From: Microbacterium thalassium
Lineage (GTDB): Bacteria; Actinomycetota; Actinomycetes; Actinomycetales; Microbacteriaceae
Direction of reading: 5' to 3'
Assembly (NCBI RefSeq): GCF_014208045.1
Contig: NZ_JACHML010000001.1
Span: 3,286,001-3,350,000, forward strand
DNA length: 64,000 nucleotides
Shown in pieces: positions 33,724-45,852 of the stretch. Positions within the stretch are counted from its first letter, which is position 1, and every line of letters begins with the position of its first letter. Made by a program: the position numbers and the translations under genes. Under the pieces are notes generated by a model, which was not told where the DNA came from, did not search any database, and saw nothing but the letters and a program-made list of their open reading frames with translations.

Positions 33724-34809
33724 TCAGCCCAGCCCGGACACCGGGACGCCCAGCCACTCGGCGAGGTCCATGATCTCGGCGCGGACCATGTCCGCCTCCT
33801 CCGGCTCGAACGGGAGGAATTCGTGGACGGCGTTCACCCTCAGGGTCTCGCGTGAGCGGTCGACCTCGGCGTCGAGCATCCCGACGAACCGGTCGCCCAT
33901 CAGGATCGGGTGCGCGAACGCGCCGTACACGCGCTGCGGCTTCGGCTTGAATTGCTCGAGGACGTAGGTGAACTCGAACAGCTCGGTGAGGCGCTTGCGG
34001 TCGAACAGCATGCTGTCGTACGGATTCAGGAACGCCACCCGCCCGCCGTCGTCCTCCTCGAGGGCGGCGAGAGCCTCGGGATCGACGCGCCACGTTCCCT
34101 TCGTGCCCTCGACCACGGCAGGCTCGCCGCTGGTCTTGCCGACACCGCTCCAATACCAGTGGGGGCGGGCGATGCCGGCGGCCTGGAGCTTGCGCTCGGC
34201 GAGCAGCTCCGCGGCGACGTCGGGTTCGTACTCGGGCAGGTCCGGCGGATAGACGCGTTCGGCGAGGTCCCACCGGCGGTGCCGCCCCTCGCGTCCGACG
34301 ACCGCGGTCAGCCCCTGGTGCGCGAGCATGTCGAGCATGATGGGCACCTGATTCGACCCCGACCACCCGTCTGGGGCGCGTGACACCTGCGCCGTGTCGG
34401 GGATGTCGCGCGCCGGCAGCGGCCCGTCGGCGCGCAGCCGCGCGAGCACGTCGGCGCGGAAGCGCGCGTTGGCGTCGAGCCACTGCCGCGTGCTCTCGCG
34501 CGTCGGCCACGCGCGCATCACCGGCAGCATGAACGGCAGCAGGCCGGTCGGGCGGAAAGCACCCTCGAACTCGAACAGCAGGCGGTCGATCTCGGCCGCC
34601 TTCTTCAGCTGCCCGGCCTCGTACGACCACCCGATGCGCGACCACAGCATCGTGTGCTCGCACGGGGCGATCGTCGCGGTGGGGTCGATCTTGATGTACG
34701 TGAGCTGCTCGGCGACCTCGACGACGTCGCCGGGGCGCGCGGCATCGAGCAGCTGCGCGCGCACGACGATGCGGCGGGCCTGATCGAGGGTGAGCCGATG
34801 CGGGGTCAC
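33724..34809 (-). CDS. winged-helix DNA glycosylase-like protein (YcaQ/AlkX family)
   Basis: Protein of 361 aa of the YcaQ/AlkZ-like winged-helix superfamily, whose members unhook interstrand crosslinks or alkylated bases. Family text includes LTLDQARRIVVRAQLL at the start, YIKIDPTATIAPCEHTMLWSR (in part YIKIDPTATIAPCEH), WYWSGVGKTSGEPAVVEG, and LNPYDSMLFDRKRLTELF near residue 270. The catalytic Q-containing motif is not obvious in this reading. Start GTG 34809 fits the conserved beginning. No crosslinker biosynthesis genes are near. Confidence 0.82.
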   Translation of the reverse strand: MTPHRLTLDQARRIVVRAQLLDAARPGDVVEVAEQLTYIKIDPTATIAPCEHTMLWSRIGWSYEAGQLKKAAEIDRLLFEFEGAFRPTGLLPFMLPVMRAWPTRESTRQWLDANARFRADVLARLRADGPLPARDIPDTAQVSRAPDGWSGSNQVPIMLDMLAHQGLTAVVGREGRHRRWDLAERVYPPDLPEYEPDVAAELLAERKLQAAGIARPHWYWSGVGKTSGEPAVVEGTKGTWRVDPEALAALEEDDGGRVAFLNPYDSMLFDRKRLTELFEFTYVLEQFKPKPQRVYGAFAHPILMGDRFVGMLDAEVDRSRETLRVNAVHEFLPFEPEEADMVRAEIMDLAEWLGVPVSGLG

Positions 34810-34838
34810 GGGGTTCAGGGTAGACGGGTGGGGCGCGC

Positions 34839-37521
<2,683 letters not shown>

Positions 37522-37592
37522 CCCCGAGGCATCGCCGTCGGCCGGCGCCGGCGTCGAGGTGTACCGTCACAGCGGAACCGCAAGGAGGCATC

Positions 37593-38030
37593 ATGCCCAC
37601 GTTCACCACCGAACTGCTTCGCACCGGCGGCAACAACGTCGGCATCCAGCTCAGCGACGAGATCATCGCCGAACTCGGCGGCGGCCGGCAGCCCCCGGTG
37701 CGTGTGCTGCTGGGCGGCTACGAGTATCGGACGACCGTCGGCGTCATGCGCGGCATGTCGCTCATCCCGGTCAATGCGGCGACCCGCGCGGCGGCGGGCG
37801 TGGCCGGCGGCGAAGTGCACGAGATCACCGTCGAACTCGACACCGCACCACGCGAGGTGGTCGTCCCGGACGACTTCGCCGCGGCCCTGAGCGCGGCCGG
37901 GCTCCGCGACGCCTTCGACGCTCTCGCGCCGTCTCACCGAAAGGAGCATGTGCGCGCCATCGAAGAGGCCAAGGCCGCCGAGACACGACAGCGCCGCATC
38001 GCCAAGGCGATCGAGAAGATCGGCGGGTGA
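37593..38030 (+). CDS. YdeI/OmpD-associated, DUF1905 domain protein
   Basis: Protein of 145 aa with an N-terminal DUF1905 barrel (FTTELLRTGGNNVGIQLSDE, RVLLGGYEYRTTVGVMRGM) and a C-terminal YdeI-like region (VVPDDFAAALSAAGLRDAFD, LAPSHRKEHVRAIEEAKAAE, KAIEKI). Function unknown; found widely in soil actinobacteria. AAGGAGG ribosome binding site before ATG 37593. It may form a unit with the methyltransferase gene 71 bp upstream. Confidence 0.88.
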   Translation: MPTFTTELLRTGGNNVGIQLSDEIIAELGGGRQPPVRVLLGGYEYRTTVGVMRGMSLIPVNAATRAAAGVAGGEVHEITVELDTAPREVVVPDDFAAALSAAGLRDAFDALAPSHRKEHVRAIEEAKAAETRQRRIAKAIEKIGG

Positions 38031-38081
38031 TCCCCGGGGGTCCGAGGGCGCGCCCGGGCGCCTGCCGTGGGGGCGCCGCGC

Positions 38082-39128
38082 TCAGGAGCGGCTGGCGGCG
38101 ACGCGGGCCGACTCTCGCTCGGCCTTCTCGTTGAGCTTCCCCTGACGGGAGCCGCCCAGCTTCGCCGCGATGTGCTCGGCGATCGTGACCGGCTCGGGGT
38201 ACAGGTTCGGGTGCTCCGCGTCGATGCACGAGGGCAGCGTCTCGATGAGCGTCTCGACGTTGCCGTCGTGGAAGAACGCGGCGCTGCGCCGCCGCTCGAT
38301 CGTGCCGCCGATCACGGGCGGCTTGACGCGGTGCAGCGTCGACATCCAGCGCTCGTTCGTGAGGCGTGCCGTGATGTCGCCGAGGTTCACCAGCAGCGCG
38401 TCGTCGGCGGGCATCACGTCGTTCCACGACCCGTCCGTGCCGAGCACCTGGAGCCCGGCCACCTGGTCGGCCCACAGGACCGTCACGATCCCGAAGTCGG
38501 TGTGCTCGCCCATGCCGATCAGGTCGCCGTCGAGCCGCACATCGGTGCCCGGCGGCAGCGCGTAGTTGTTCATACGCAGCACGTCGATCGAATGGTCGGT
38601 GCGCGACGGGAAGAAGTCCGCCGGAAGCCCGAGCGCGTCCGCGAAGATGCGGGTGAGGGTCCGGGCGACGCGCGCCGCCTCGTCGAAGTACGTCTGCACC
38701 CGCTCGCGGTAGCCGTCGATCTCGGGCCACACGTTCTCGGCGTAGTCCGGCTGCGGCAGGCCGTCGGCGTGCGGATAGTCGGATGCCGCGGCGCCCACGT
38801 TGAACGCCTCGAAGAAGTCGTTCATGCGGCTGGCCTGCTCCACCCCGAGGCTGAGGCTCAGCGACTCGGACTTCGGCGGGCTGTAGCCCCGATTCACCTG
38901 CGGCGGAGTGCGATAGGCCTTCTTCTCGTCCAGCCCCAGCGCGAAGAACCCGTCCATCGCGTCCGCGAGCCCCGCGACGACATCGTCGGGGATGCCGTGC
39001 CCCGTGATCTGGATGAACCCGACCGTGCGGCACGCGTCGTCGATGGCGCGGGCGGTCGCGGCGCGCTCCTCTGCGGTGCCGTCCGCGACGTACGAGGTGA
39101 TGTCGACGAGCGGGACTCGGAATGCCAT
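38082..39128 (-). CDS. isopenicillin N synthase-like 2-oxoglutarate/Fe(II) dioxygenase family protein
   Basis: Non-heme iron oxygenase of 348 aa. The Fe(II) triad is H209, D211 (GEHTDFG) and H266 (TLHRVKPP), and RRRSAAFF (279-286) is the 2-oxoglutarate-binding RxS motif. The N-terminal DIOX_N region VPLVDITSYV, GFIQITGHGIPDD is also present. Despite the family name, no NRPS or beta-lactam genes are near, so a role in general catabolism or modification is more likely. GAGGAGG precedes ATG 39128. Confidence 0.9.
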   Translation of the reverse strand: MAFRVPLVDITSYVADGTAEERAATARAIDDACRTVGFIQITGHGIPDDVVAGLADAMDGFFALGLDEKKAYRTPPQVNRGYSPPKSESLSLSLGVEQASRMNDFFEAFNVGAAASDYPHADGLPQPDYAENVWPEIDGYRERVQTYFDEAARVARTLTRIFADALGLPADFFPSRTDHSIDVLRMNNYALPPGTDVRLDGDLIGMGEHTDFGIVTVLWADQVAGLQVLGTDGSWNDVMPADDALLVNLGDITARLTNERWMSTLHRVKPPVIGGTIERRRSAAFFHDGNVETLIETLPSCIDAEHPNLYPEPVTIAEHIAAKLGGSRQGKLNEKAERESARVAASRS

Positions 39129-39216
39129 GGGGACCTCCTCACGCGAGACGTGCGATCACACGCTACTCGCGTCGCGTTTCGCGCGGATGTCGCTCGCGCC
39201 GGCCCGGGCGGCCGTT

Positions 39217-40149
39217 TCAGCGCACGATGAGCGCCCCGGCATCCACGCGCACCGTGAACGCCTGCACGTCGCCGACCTCCTCGCCGTCGATCTCGAACGG
39301 CAGCGGCTCGGGCAGCTCCACCCGCATGCGCGTCGCGGACCGGTGCTGCGCGGTGTCGGAGTCGACCGTGTCGCTCTCCTTCACGAAGAAGCGACGCACA
39401 CCGTTGTCCCACACGAACGACCGCACGGTGTCGAGCCATCCGGTCACCGTGTCGGCGCTGACCAGCAGCAGGTCGAGCCGGCCGTCGTCGACGGCCGCGT
39501 CCGGCAGCAGCGCGACGCCGCCCTGGATAGTTCCGCAGTTGCCGATCATGAGCGTGTGGCCCTCGACCCGCTCCGGGTCGCCGTCGTCGAGGGCGAGGTC
39601 GAACGCGACGACCTCGGATGCCGACACCGCCCGGCCGAGCGCTTCGACGTAGGCGAGCCAGCCCGCCTTGTCCTTGAGGTCCTCGTCGGTCTCGACCAGC
39701 ATCCGCGCATCCAGCCCGAAGCCGACCATCACCGCGAAGGCGCGCTTGTCCTCGTCGTCGCCGTCGATGTCGATCCAGCCGATGTCGATGCGCCGATCCC
39801 CGGCTTCGAGGGCGCGGGCGATCGCGGCGTCGACATCGGCGATCGGAACCCCGAGATTGCGGGCCAGCAGGTTCCCGGTGCCCTGAGGCACGATGCCGAG
39901 CGGGATGCCGGTGCCGGCGAGCACCTCGGCGACCGCGCGCACGGTGCCGTCGCCGCCCGCGACGATCACGAGGTCGGCGCCCGCGTCGAGCGCATCGCGC
40001 GCTGGGCCCCTGCCCGGGTCCTCGACGGTCGTCTCGTACCACCGGGCGGCGGCGCAGGCGTCCGGGTCGACGCGGTCGAACGCGTCGCATAGGCCATCGC
40101 GTGAGATCTTGCTCGGGTTGTAGACGACAGCAGGGCGAGGAGATGTCAT
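39217..40149 (-). CDS. diacylglycerol / sphingosine kinase family lipid kinase
   Basis: Lipid kinase of 310 aa. The nucleotide-binding VIVAGGDGTVRAVAEVL (G65-T69) and GIVPQGTGNLLARNLG (89-99 region) are the two diagnostic blocks of the DAGK catalytic domain, and the C-terminal beta domain contains FEIDGEEVGD with the usual Asp/Glu. It would phosphorylate diacylglycerol or a related lipid at the membrane. ATG 40149 is preferred over an upstream start that adds poorly conserved residues. Confidence 0.92.
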   Translation of the reverse strand: MTSPRPAVVYNPSKISRDGLCDAFDRVDPDACAAARWYETTVEDPGRGPARDALDAGADLVIVAGGDGTVRAVAEVLAGTGIPLGIVPQGTGNLLARNLGVPIADVDAAIARALEAGDRRIDIGWIDIDGDDEDKRAFAVMVGFGLDARMLVETDEDLKDKAGWLAYVEALGRAVSASEVVAFDLALDDGDPERVEGHTLMIGNCGTIQGGVALLPDAAVDDGRLDLLLVSADTVTGWLDTVRSFVWDNGVRRFFVKESDTVDSDTAQHRSATRMRVELPEPLPFEIDGEEVGDVQAFTVRVDAGALIVR

Positions 40150-40245
40150 TCCACCACTCTGCGCTCTCAAGGCCGGGGTCGGCAGGGGCTTGCGCGGTGG
40201 CGGCGCTTCTGCCAGGACAGGTGGAGGCGCGGAGCGCGCCGGCGC

Positions 40246-41127
40246 TCACGCGCAGAAGTAGACCATCACGAAGCCGTACCCGATCGCGTAGGTGTACGGC
40301 TGGTCGTACGTGAGGACGAGTTCGCCGCCCTCGGCCATGTCGATGTGCGCCTCGCCCGCGATGTCGCCGTCGCACGAGTGCACGTTGGCACCCAGAGGAA
40401 CGACGACGATCTCGGCCGGCGTGGGCGGCCACGGCTGGTCGGGGAACGGATCTGATCCGCCCGAGCCCGGCGCACCGGACCCCGATCCGGTTCCGGCTCC
40501 CGCGGCGGCTGCCGCCGCGGCTTCCGCCGCCTTCGCCTCTGCATCGGCCACCGCCTTGTCGTGCGAGCGGACCATCGCGAGGGCGGCCGCGCGTGCGCCG
40601 TGGACGCCGCGGATCGCCCGCACGGGGTAGCCCCAGTCCTCGAGGACCGCCAGCTGCGCCTCGACATCCCCGCGCGTCCTGTCCGAGGCCTCGTCCGCAT
40701 CGTCCGCCACGGCGCGAACGCGGTCGGCCACGGTAGCGACGAACGCCCCGAGCGAATCGTGCAGATCCCGGCGGGCGCTCCTGACGCGCCCGATGTCCTG
40801 GACGGCTCCGGCGGCGACGAGCTCGTCGAGAGCCCTCCTCAGCGCCGTCACATCATCCTCCGGATCGTCGCCGAGCTCTGACACGAGCTCGGCGACCGGA
40901 GCGACGTATGTCGTGGCGAGGGTGCGCTCCCATCGGTAGGCCGCCTGCCATCCGGCCGCGTAGGTCGCCATGCCCTGCGCCCGCGCCTCTGCGTCGGCGA
41001 TCCGCCGGTCGCGGGCGAGTGAATACTCGCCGATGACGACGCCGCAGACGGTGATCACCGCGACGACGGCGATCACCGCGAGCACCCTTGAGGCGGTCGT
41101 CCGGACGCCCTCGGCATCGGTTCGCAC
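40246..41127 (-). CDS. hypothetical membrane-anchored protein with coiled coil
   Basis: About 293 aa, family not recognised. One N-terminal signal anchor (ASRVLAVIAVVAVITVCGVVI) is followed by a long helical region of some 160 residues with alternating charge (DEASDRTRGDVEAQLAVLED), an Ala-rich stretch (AKAAEAAAAAAAGAG), a Gly/Ser/Pro linker, and a small C-terminal beta-rich domain with two cysteines (HSCDGDIAGEAHIDMAEGG ... VYFCA). The domain is probably outside the cell. Start is GTG 41127, with AAGGAG 5 nt upstream; another GTG lies two codons earlier. Confidence 0.68.
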   Translation of the reverse strand: MRTDAEGVRTTASRVLAVIAVVAVITVCGVVIGEYSLARDRRIADAEARAQGMATYAAGWQAAYRWERTLATTYVAPVAELVSELGDDPEDDVTALRRALDELVAAGAVQDIGRVRSARRDLHDSLGAFVATVADRVRAVADDADEASDRTRGDVEAQLAVLEDWGYPVRAIRGVHGARAAALAMVRSHDKAVADAEAKAAEAAAAAAAGAGTGSGSGAPGSGGSDPFPDQPWPPTPAEIVVVPLGANVHSCDGDIAGEAHIDMAEGGELVLTYDQPYTYAIGYGFVMVYFCA

Positions 41128-41216
41128 ACGCACTCCTTCGGGTCGCGGAATCACGCGACCCTCACTATCGCACGACCGGACGCCTTCCGGAGCGCCCTGT
41201 GGACAGCCGTCTCCGG

Positions 41217-41717
41217 TCAGGCGCCAGCCAGAGCGGCGAGGTTCTCGCCGCTCACGCGCTGCGTCGTCCACTCGTCCATCGGATCGGCGCCGAGCGAGCG
41301 GTAGAACGCCAGGGCCGGGGCGTTCCAGTCCAGGACCGTCCACTCGAGTCGGCGATAGCCGCGCTCGACGCACACGGCCGCGAGCGACGAGATGAGGGCG
41401 TGCCCGTAGCCCTGACCGCGCTCGGAGTCGTACACGAACAGGTCCTCGAGCCAGATGCCGTGCGTGCCGGTCCACGTGGAGTACGTCACGAACCAGATCG
41501 CGAGGCCCACGATCTCGCCGCCGCGCTCCACGACGTGCGCGAACGCGCGGGGTTCGTCGCCGAAGAGCGTCGCGGTGAGCGCCTCGACGGTGTTCTCGAC
41601 CGCATCCGGCTCCTTCTCGTACTCGGCCAGCGCCTGGATGCAGGCGAGGATGCCCGGCTCGTCGCCGGGGCGGGCTGGACGAAGGAGGGCACCGTCTGCA
41701 AGAGCTCGATCGATCAC
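41217..41717 (-). CDS. GNAT family N-acetyltransferase, diamine acetyltransferase-like
   Basis: Acetyltransferase of 166 aa. LRPARPGDEPGILACIQALAEYEKEPD at the start (shown in part as LRPARPGDEPGILACI) resembles spermidine/spermine-type N1-acetyltransferases, and the acetyl-CoA site is YDSERGQGYGHALISSLA with WNAPALAFYRSLGA as motif B. IWLEDLFV holds the conserved Glu-Asp. GTG start 41717 comes 7 nt after TATCCT, a leaderless layout. Substrate uncertain. Confidence 0.9.
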   Translation of the reverse strand: MIDRALADGALLRPARPGDEPGILACIQALAEYEKEPDAVENTVEALTATLFGDEPRAFAHVVERGGEIVGLAIWFVTYSTWTGTHGIWLEDLFVYDSERGQGYGHALISSLAAVCVERGYRRLEWTVLDWNAPALAFYRSLGADPMDEWTTQRVSGENLAALAGA

Positions 41718-41794
41718 GTTCTCGAGGATAGGGGGTGGCCGAGTTTTCCGGGACACCTCGCACGCGCGAGGCGGGTGTGGTGGTATGGGCGGCG

Positions 41795-43405
41795 ATGGAC
41801 ACGTCGCCGGTTCACGGGGGATCGCGGCGCGCCGGGGGCGTCGCGGCGCTCGCGTTCGCGCTGGCCGCGATGGCATGCGCCCTCTCGACGGGGTCCGCCG
41901 TCGCCGCCGTCGACGACGACGAGGAGGCGGGGCCCGACGCGCCGGCGGCCTGGGCCGCGCCCGCGACGATCGACCGCTTCCTCCAGGAGCGCCGCTCCGA
42001 CCTGCTCCTGGCAGGCCTCGCGGTGGTGGTGATCGCCGACGGCGAGGTGCGCTTCTCCGGCGCCTACGGCGACGGAGGGTCCAACGCGCCCGAGATCATG
42101 CTCGACACCCCATTCGTGCTGGGGTCGACGTCCAAGCAGTTCACGGGTCTCGTCGTCCAGCGGCTCATCGTGGACGGGCTGCTCGGGCTGGACGACACCC
42201 TCGCCGTCCTCGCCCCCGACCTGCTCGCCGAGGATGCCGGCCCGTTCGGCGCTGTCACGATCTCACAGCTCCTGTCGCACCGCTCCGGCCTCGGCGAGGC
42301 GGCGGGGCTCGAGCAGTGGGGCATCGGGGCCGATCCCGGATCGATCCAGCTCGAGGCCGCACGCGTGCTGGCGACCGATCCGGTCTCGGCGCCGGGCGAG
42401 GCCTACCGCTACAGCAACGCCAACTACACCGTCCTCGGAGCCGTGATCGAGAAGGTGACGCGCACCTCGTACGAGCGGGCGCTGCAGCACCTCGTGCTGC
42501 GTCCCCTCGGGATGACCGTCACCACGAGCGACGTCATCGACGCGCGCGGCCACGGCCTCGCCGCCGGCCACTACACGTGGTTCGGTGTCGCGAACATCGT
42601 GACGTCGACCACCCAGTCCGCCGCCGGCGCACCGTCGTCGTCGATCATGTCCTCCGCCAACGACCTCACCCGGCTGCTGCAGGCGCACCTCGGCACGAGC
42701 GACGTCGGCGACCTCGAGGTCGCTCTCGCGGCCGCGCGCGAGCCGATCGACGTCATCGACACGGATGCCGCCTACGCCAGCGGCTGGGTCGTCCGGCCGT
42801 TCACGGAACTCGCCGACGCCGGCGCCACGACGGATGCCGCGTCGCTGCCGCGCCTGTGGGAGCATCACGGCGACAGCGCCCGATCGGTCAGCTACCTCGC
42901 GTTCGCTCCCGACCTCGGCTTAGGCGTCGTCCTGCTCAGCAACACCGGGGACGGCATCGATCAGTCCCGCCTTCCGGCGCTCACCTCCGACCTGCTGCAC
43001 ACGATCGCGGGCACCCCGCCGCCCGAGCGCACCGCCGACCCGCTGATCGCGGCCGCCCCGGTGCTGATGATCGCGATTCCTGCGATCCAGCTGCTCGCCA
43101 TCGGGTGGCTGCTGGTCACGCTGATGCTGCGCGCACGGGCGGGCATCGCCCGGTGGGCGCCCGTCGGCTTCGGCGCCGTGGTCGTCCTCGTGACGATCGT
43201 CCTGGCGTTCATCGTCGTGCCGGCGCAGACCGGCGCCGCCCCGTTCGATTCGCGCTGGTGGGCTTCGGTGCCCGATCTGGTCGTCGCGGTCGCTGCGATG
43301 CTCATCCTGTCGCTCGTGATGATCGCACTCATGATCGCGGTGGTCCGCCGCACGCCGCAGCCGGCGCGCATGCCGGCCATCGACGCGCATCCGCTGCGCG
43401 GCTAG
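41795..43405 (+). CDS. serine hydrolase (beta-lactamase/PBP class C fold) with C-terminal membrane helices
   Basis: Protein of about 536 aa. A signal peptide (VAALAFALAAMACALSTGSAVA) leads to an extracytoplasmic class C beta-lactamase-fold domain with the SxxK nucleophile in GSTSKQFTGL, the YxN motif YSNANYTVLGAVIEK, and HHGDSARS as the HxG-like element. The last 150 residues hold about four transmembrane helices. Such proteins act as D-aminopeptidases, carboxypeptidases or esterases; the substrate is not clear. ATG 41795 is chosen by the signal peptide. Confidence 0.87.
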   Translation: MDTSPVHGGSRRAGGVAALAFALAAMACALSTGSAVAAVDDDEEAGPDAPAAWAAPATIDRFLQERRSDLLLAGLAVVVIADGEVRFSGAYGDGGSNAPEIMLDTPFVLGSTSKQFTGLVVQRLIVDGLLGLDDTLAVLAPDLLAEDAGPFGAVTISQLLSHRSGLGEAAGLEQWGIGADPGSIQLEAARVLATDPVSAPGEAYRYSNANYTVLGAVIEKVTRTSYERALQHLVLRPLGMTVTTSDVIDARGHGLAAGHYTWFGVANIVTSTTQSAAGAPSSSIMSSANDLTRLLQAHLGTSDVGDLEVALAAAREPIDVIDTDAAYASGWVVRPFTELADAGATTDAASLPRLWEHHGDSARSVSYLAFAPDLGLGVVLLSNTGDGIDQSRLPALTSDLLHTIAGTPPPERTADPLIAAAPVLMIAIPAIQLLAIGWLLVTLMLRARAGIARWAPVGFGAVVVLVTIVLAFIVVPAQTGAAPFDSRWWASVPDLVVAVAAMLILSLVMIALMIAVVRRTPQPARMPAIDAHPLRG

Positions 43406-43408
43406 CGT
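43403..43408 (+). promoter_or_regulatory. -10 element TAGCGT of the CNB-TrxR-like gene
   Basis: TAGCGT lies 6 nt before GTG 43415 and overlaps the stop codon (TAG) of the upstream serine hydrolase gene. Confidence 0.45.
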
Positions 43409-43414
43409 GAACGC

Positions 43415-45067
43415 GTGAGCTCCGACACCGCGAAGGCGAAGGAATCCACCGCCGCCCAGATGCCGCCCCTGACGGACGCGCAGTGGGCGCGCCTGATCTC
43501 GTACGGCCGCCCCGAGGACGTCGCCGTCGGCGACCACCTGTTCCGGTCCGGCGATCCGGGATACGACCTCATGCTCATCGACACCGGCGAGGTCGAGATC
43601 GTGCGCGATGCGCTGGCCTGGCTCGACGAAGAGGTCCTCGTCCGCATGCGGCCGCGCACGTTCGTCGGGGAGCTCGGCCTGCTCAACGGGCAGGCGCCGT
43701 TCCTGTCGGCACGCGTGAGCGCCCCCGGCCGCGTGTACCGCGTCGACGACGCGCACCGCCGCAAGCTCATGGGCGAGGACGACGAGCTGTGCGACATCCT
43801 GCTCCACGCCTTCTGGGCGCGGCGCGAGCACCTGCGCACCGGCTCGGCCGCGTGGACCCTGAAGTTCGTGGGGCGCTCGTCGTCCCGCGACTTCCTGGCC
43901 CTCCGGCGCTTCGCCGAGCGCACGGACCTCGTCCACACCGCCGTCGAGGCGGACGAAGCCGCGATGCGGCATCTGCGGGAGGTGGGCGCGACCGAGGACG
44001 ATCTGCCCATCGCGTTCATCCAGGGCGAGCCGGTCGCGCGGGCGACGCCCGGCCTCGTGGCCGACCGGCTGGGGCTGAGCTACCAGGGACGCACAGACGA
44101 CGCGGTCGCCGATCTCGTCGTCATCGGCGGCGGGCCGGCCGGCCTCGCCGCCGCCATCTACGGCGCGTCCGAGGGGCTCAGCACCGTGCTGCTGGACGCC
44201 GTCGCCCCGGGCGGGCAGGCGGCCGCGACGTCGCGGATCGAGAACTTCCTCGGGTTCCCGTTCGGCGTCAGCGGCGGCGCGCTCATCGGACAGGCGTCGC
44301 TGCAGGCGCTCAAGTTCGGCGTGCGCCTGTACGCGCCGTGCGAGGCGGTGAAGCTCGAGACCGTCGACGACGCGCTCGAGGTGACGCTGCGCGACGGGCG
44401 CGTCGTGCGGGCCCGCACGGCGATCGTGACGTCTGGTGCCGCCTATCGCACCCTCGACCTCGACCGGTGGTCGCAGTTCGAGGGCGCGGGCATCTACTAT
44501 GCGGCGACGCCGCTCGAACTGCGTCAGGTGCAGGATTCGCCCGTCGTCGTGGTGGGCGGGGCGAACTCCGCCGGTCAGGCGGCGCTGTACCTCGCCGCCG
44601 GCGGCTGCCCGGTGACGCTCGTCGCGCGCGGCGAGGATCTGTCGGCGCGCATGTCGTCGTACCTCGTGGACCGCCTGCTGGAGGACCCGCGCGTGCAGGT
44701 GCGGACGCGCGCGCAGGTCACCGGTCTCGACGGCGACCGCACGCTCGAGCGCGTCCGCATCGACACCGTCGGAGAGGTCGACGCCCGGGGGCTGTTCTGC
44801 TTCATCGGCGCGCAGCCCGCGACGGCGTGGCTGCCGGCGCTGCACCGCGACCGCGACGGGTTCCTGTCGACCGGGGCGGATGTGCCCGGCGACGCGCTCG
44901 ACGAACGGTGGCGCGCGCTCGGGCGCGAGCCCCTGCCGTTCGAGACGTCACTGCCGCGCGTCTTCGCCGCGGGCGATGTGCGCCGCGGATCGATGAAGCG
45001 CGTCGCCGCCGCCGTCGGCGAGGGCTCGAGCGCCGTCGCATCCGTCCACCGCGCGCTCGCGGTGTGA
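43415..45067 (+). CDS. cyclic nucleotide-binding domain fused to thioredoxin reductase-like flavoprotein
   Basis: Protein of 550 aa. Residues 20-150 form a cyclic-nucleotide-binding-like domain (GDHLFRSGDPGYDLMLIDTGEVEI in part, FVGELGLLNGQAPFLSARV). Residues 225-550 are a two-domain FAD/NADPH oxidoreductase with DLVVIGGGPAGLAAAIYGAS, SRIENFLGFP, VVVVGGANSAGQAALYLA and FAAGDVRRGSMKRVAAAVGEG. The redox CxxC of true thioredoxin reductases is replaced by AATP in IYYAATPLELRQ, so disulfide exchange is not expected. Whether cAMP or another signal binds is unknown. Start GTG 43415. Confidence 0.9.
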   Translation: MSSDTAKAKESTAAQMPPLTDAQWARLISYGRPEDVAVGDHLFRSGDPGYDLMLIDTGEVEIVRDALAWLDEEVLVRMRPRTFVGELGLLNGQAPFLSARVSAPGRVYRVDDAHRRKLMGEDDELCDILLHAFWARREHLRTGSAAWTLKFVGRSSSRDFLALRRFAERTDLVHTAVEADEAAMRHLREVGATEDDLPIAFIQGEPVARATPGLVADRLGLSYQGRTDDAVADLVVIGGGPAGLAAAIYGASEGLSTVLLDAVAPGGQAAATSRIENFLGFPFGVSGGALIGQASLQALKFGVRLYAPCEAVKLETVDDALEVTLRDGRVVRARTAIVTSGAAYRTLDLDRWSQFEGAGIYYAATPLELRQVQDSPVVVVGGANSAGQAALYLAAGGCPVTLVARGEDLSARMSSYLVDRLLEDPRVQVRTRAQVTGLDGDRTLERVRIDTVGEVDARGLFCFIGAQPATAWLPALHRDRDGFLSTGADVPGDALDERWRALGREPLPFETSLPRVFAAGDVRRGSMKRVAAAVGEGSSAVASVHRALAV

Positions 45068-45089
45068 GCGCACGGCCGCCCGGCGTCTG

Positions 45090-45755
45090 TCAGTAGCCGC
45101 CCGAGGTCTCGCCGTCGGCGAGGATCGTGCGCGTGGCCGACAGTCCCAGGCGCGTCGCGCCGGCGGCGAGCATCGCCTCGGCGTCGGCGCGGGTGCGGAT
45201 GCCGCCGGACGCCTTCACCTCGAGACGGTCGCCGACGGTCTGCTTCATGAGCGACACCGCGTGCACGGATGCGCCGCCCGACGGGTGGAAGCCGGTCGAG
45301 GTCTTGACGAAGTCGGCGCCCGCGGCCTCGGCGGCGCGGCACACGCCGACGATCTGCTCGTCGGTCAGCGCGGCCGACTCGATGATGACCTTCAGGACCA
45401 CGGGGCTCGGCGCGGCTTCGCGCACCGCGCGGATGTCGGCCTCGACGTCGCCGAAGCGTCCCTCCCGCGCGATGCCGACGTCGATGACCATGTCGATCTC
45501 GTCGGCTCCCTGCGAGGCGGACAGCGCGGCCTCGGCCGCCTTGATCTCGGAGTGGTGCTTGCCGCTGGGGAAGCCGCAGACGACCGCGAGCTTGAGACCT
45601 TCGGGCACGGTCACCGGCAGCGCCGACGGCGACAGGCACACGCTGTACGCGCCGAGGTCGGCCGCCTCGGCGATCGTCGCCTCGATGTCGGCGGTCGTCG
45701 CCTCGGGCTTGAGCAGGGTGTGGTCGACGGTGCGCGCGAGTTCGGCGGAGTTCAT
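45090..45755 (-). CDS. deoC: deoxyribose-phosphate aldolase
   Basis: Splits 2-deoxyribose 5-phosphate into glyceraldehyde 3-phosphate and acetaldehyde in deoxynucleoside breakdown. The Schiff-base lysine is K151 in [13 protein letters not shown], with D88 ([10 protein letters not shown]) and K181 ([10 protein letters not shown]) as the other catalytic residues. Length 221 aa is normal. The ATG at 45755 gives [20 protein letters not shown]. It stands alone here rather than in a nucleoside catabolic operon. Confidence 0.96.
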   Translation of the reverse strand: MNSAELARTVDHTLLKPEATTADIEATIAEAADLGAYSVCLSPSALPVTVPEGLKLAVVCGFPSGKHHSEIKAAEAALSASQGADEIDMVIDVGIAREGRFGDVEADIRAVREAAPSPVVLKVIIESAALTDEQIVGVCRAAEAAGADFVKTSTGFHPSGGASVHAVSLMKQTVGDRLEVKASGGIRTRADAEAMLAAGATRLGLSATRTILADGETSGGY

Positions 45756-45840
45756 GGGTCAATTCTGCCCGAGCGTCGGGGATCCCGGATAGGCGGATGC
45801 CGTGGGCCCTACGACCCCTGACATCGCACGGCAGGACGCC

Positions 45841-45846
45841 TAGCCT
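45841..45846 (+). promoter_or_regulatory. -10 element TAGCCT of the pyruvate kinase-like gene
   Basis: TAGCCT ends 6 nt before ATG 45853, predicting a leaderless mRNA. Confidence 0.5.
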
Positions 45847-45852
45847 CGTCGC

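Noticed and set aside
38082..39128. Beta-lactam biosynthesis gene (isopenicillin N synthase)
   Set aside because: The Fe(II) and RxS motifs only define the broad dioxygenase family. No tripeptide synthetase or other beta-lactam gene is in the window.
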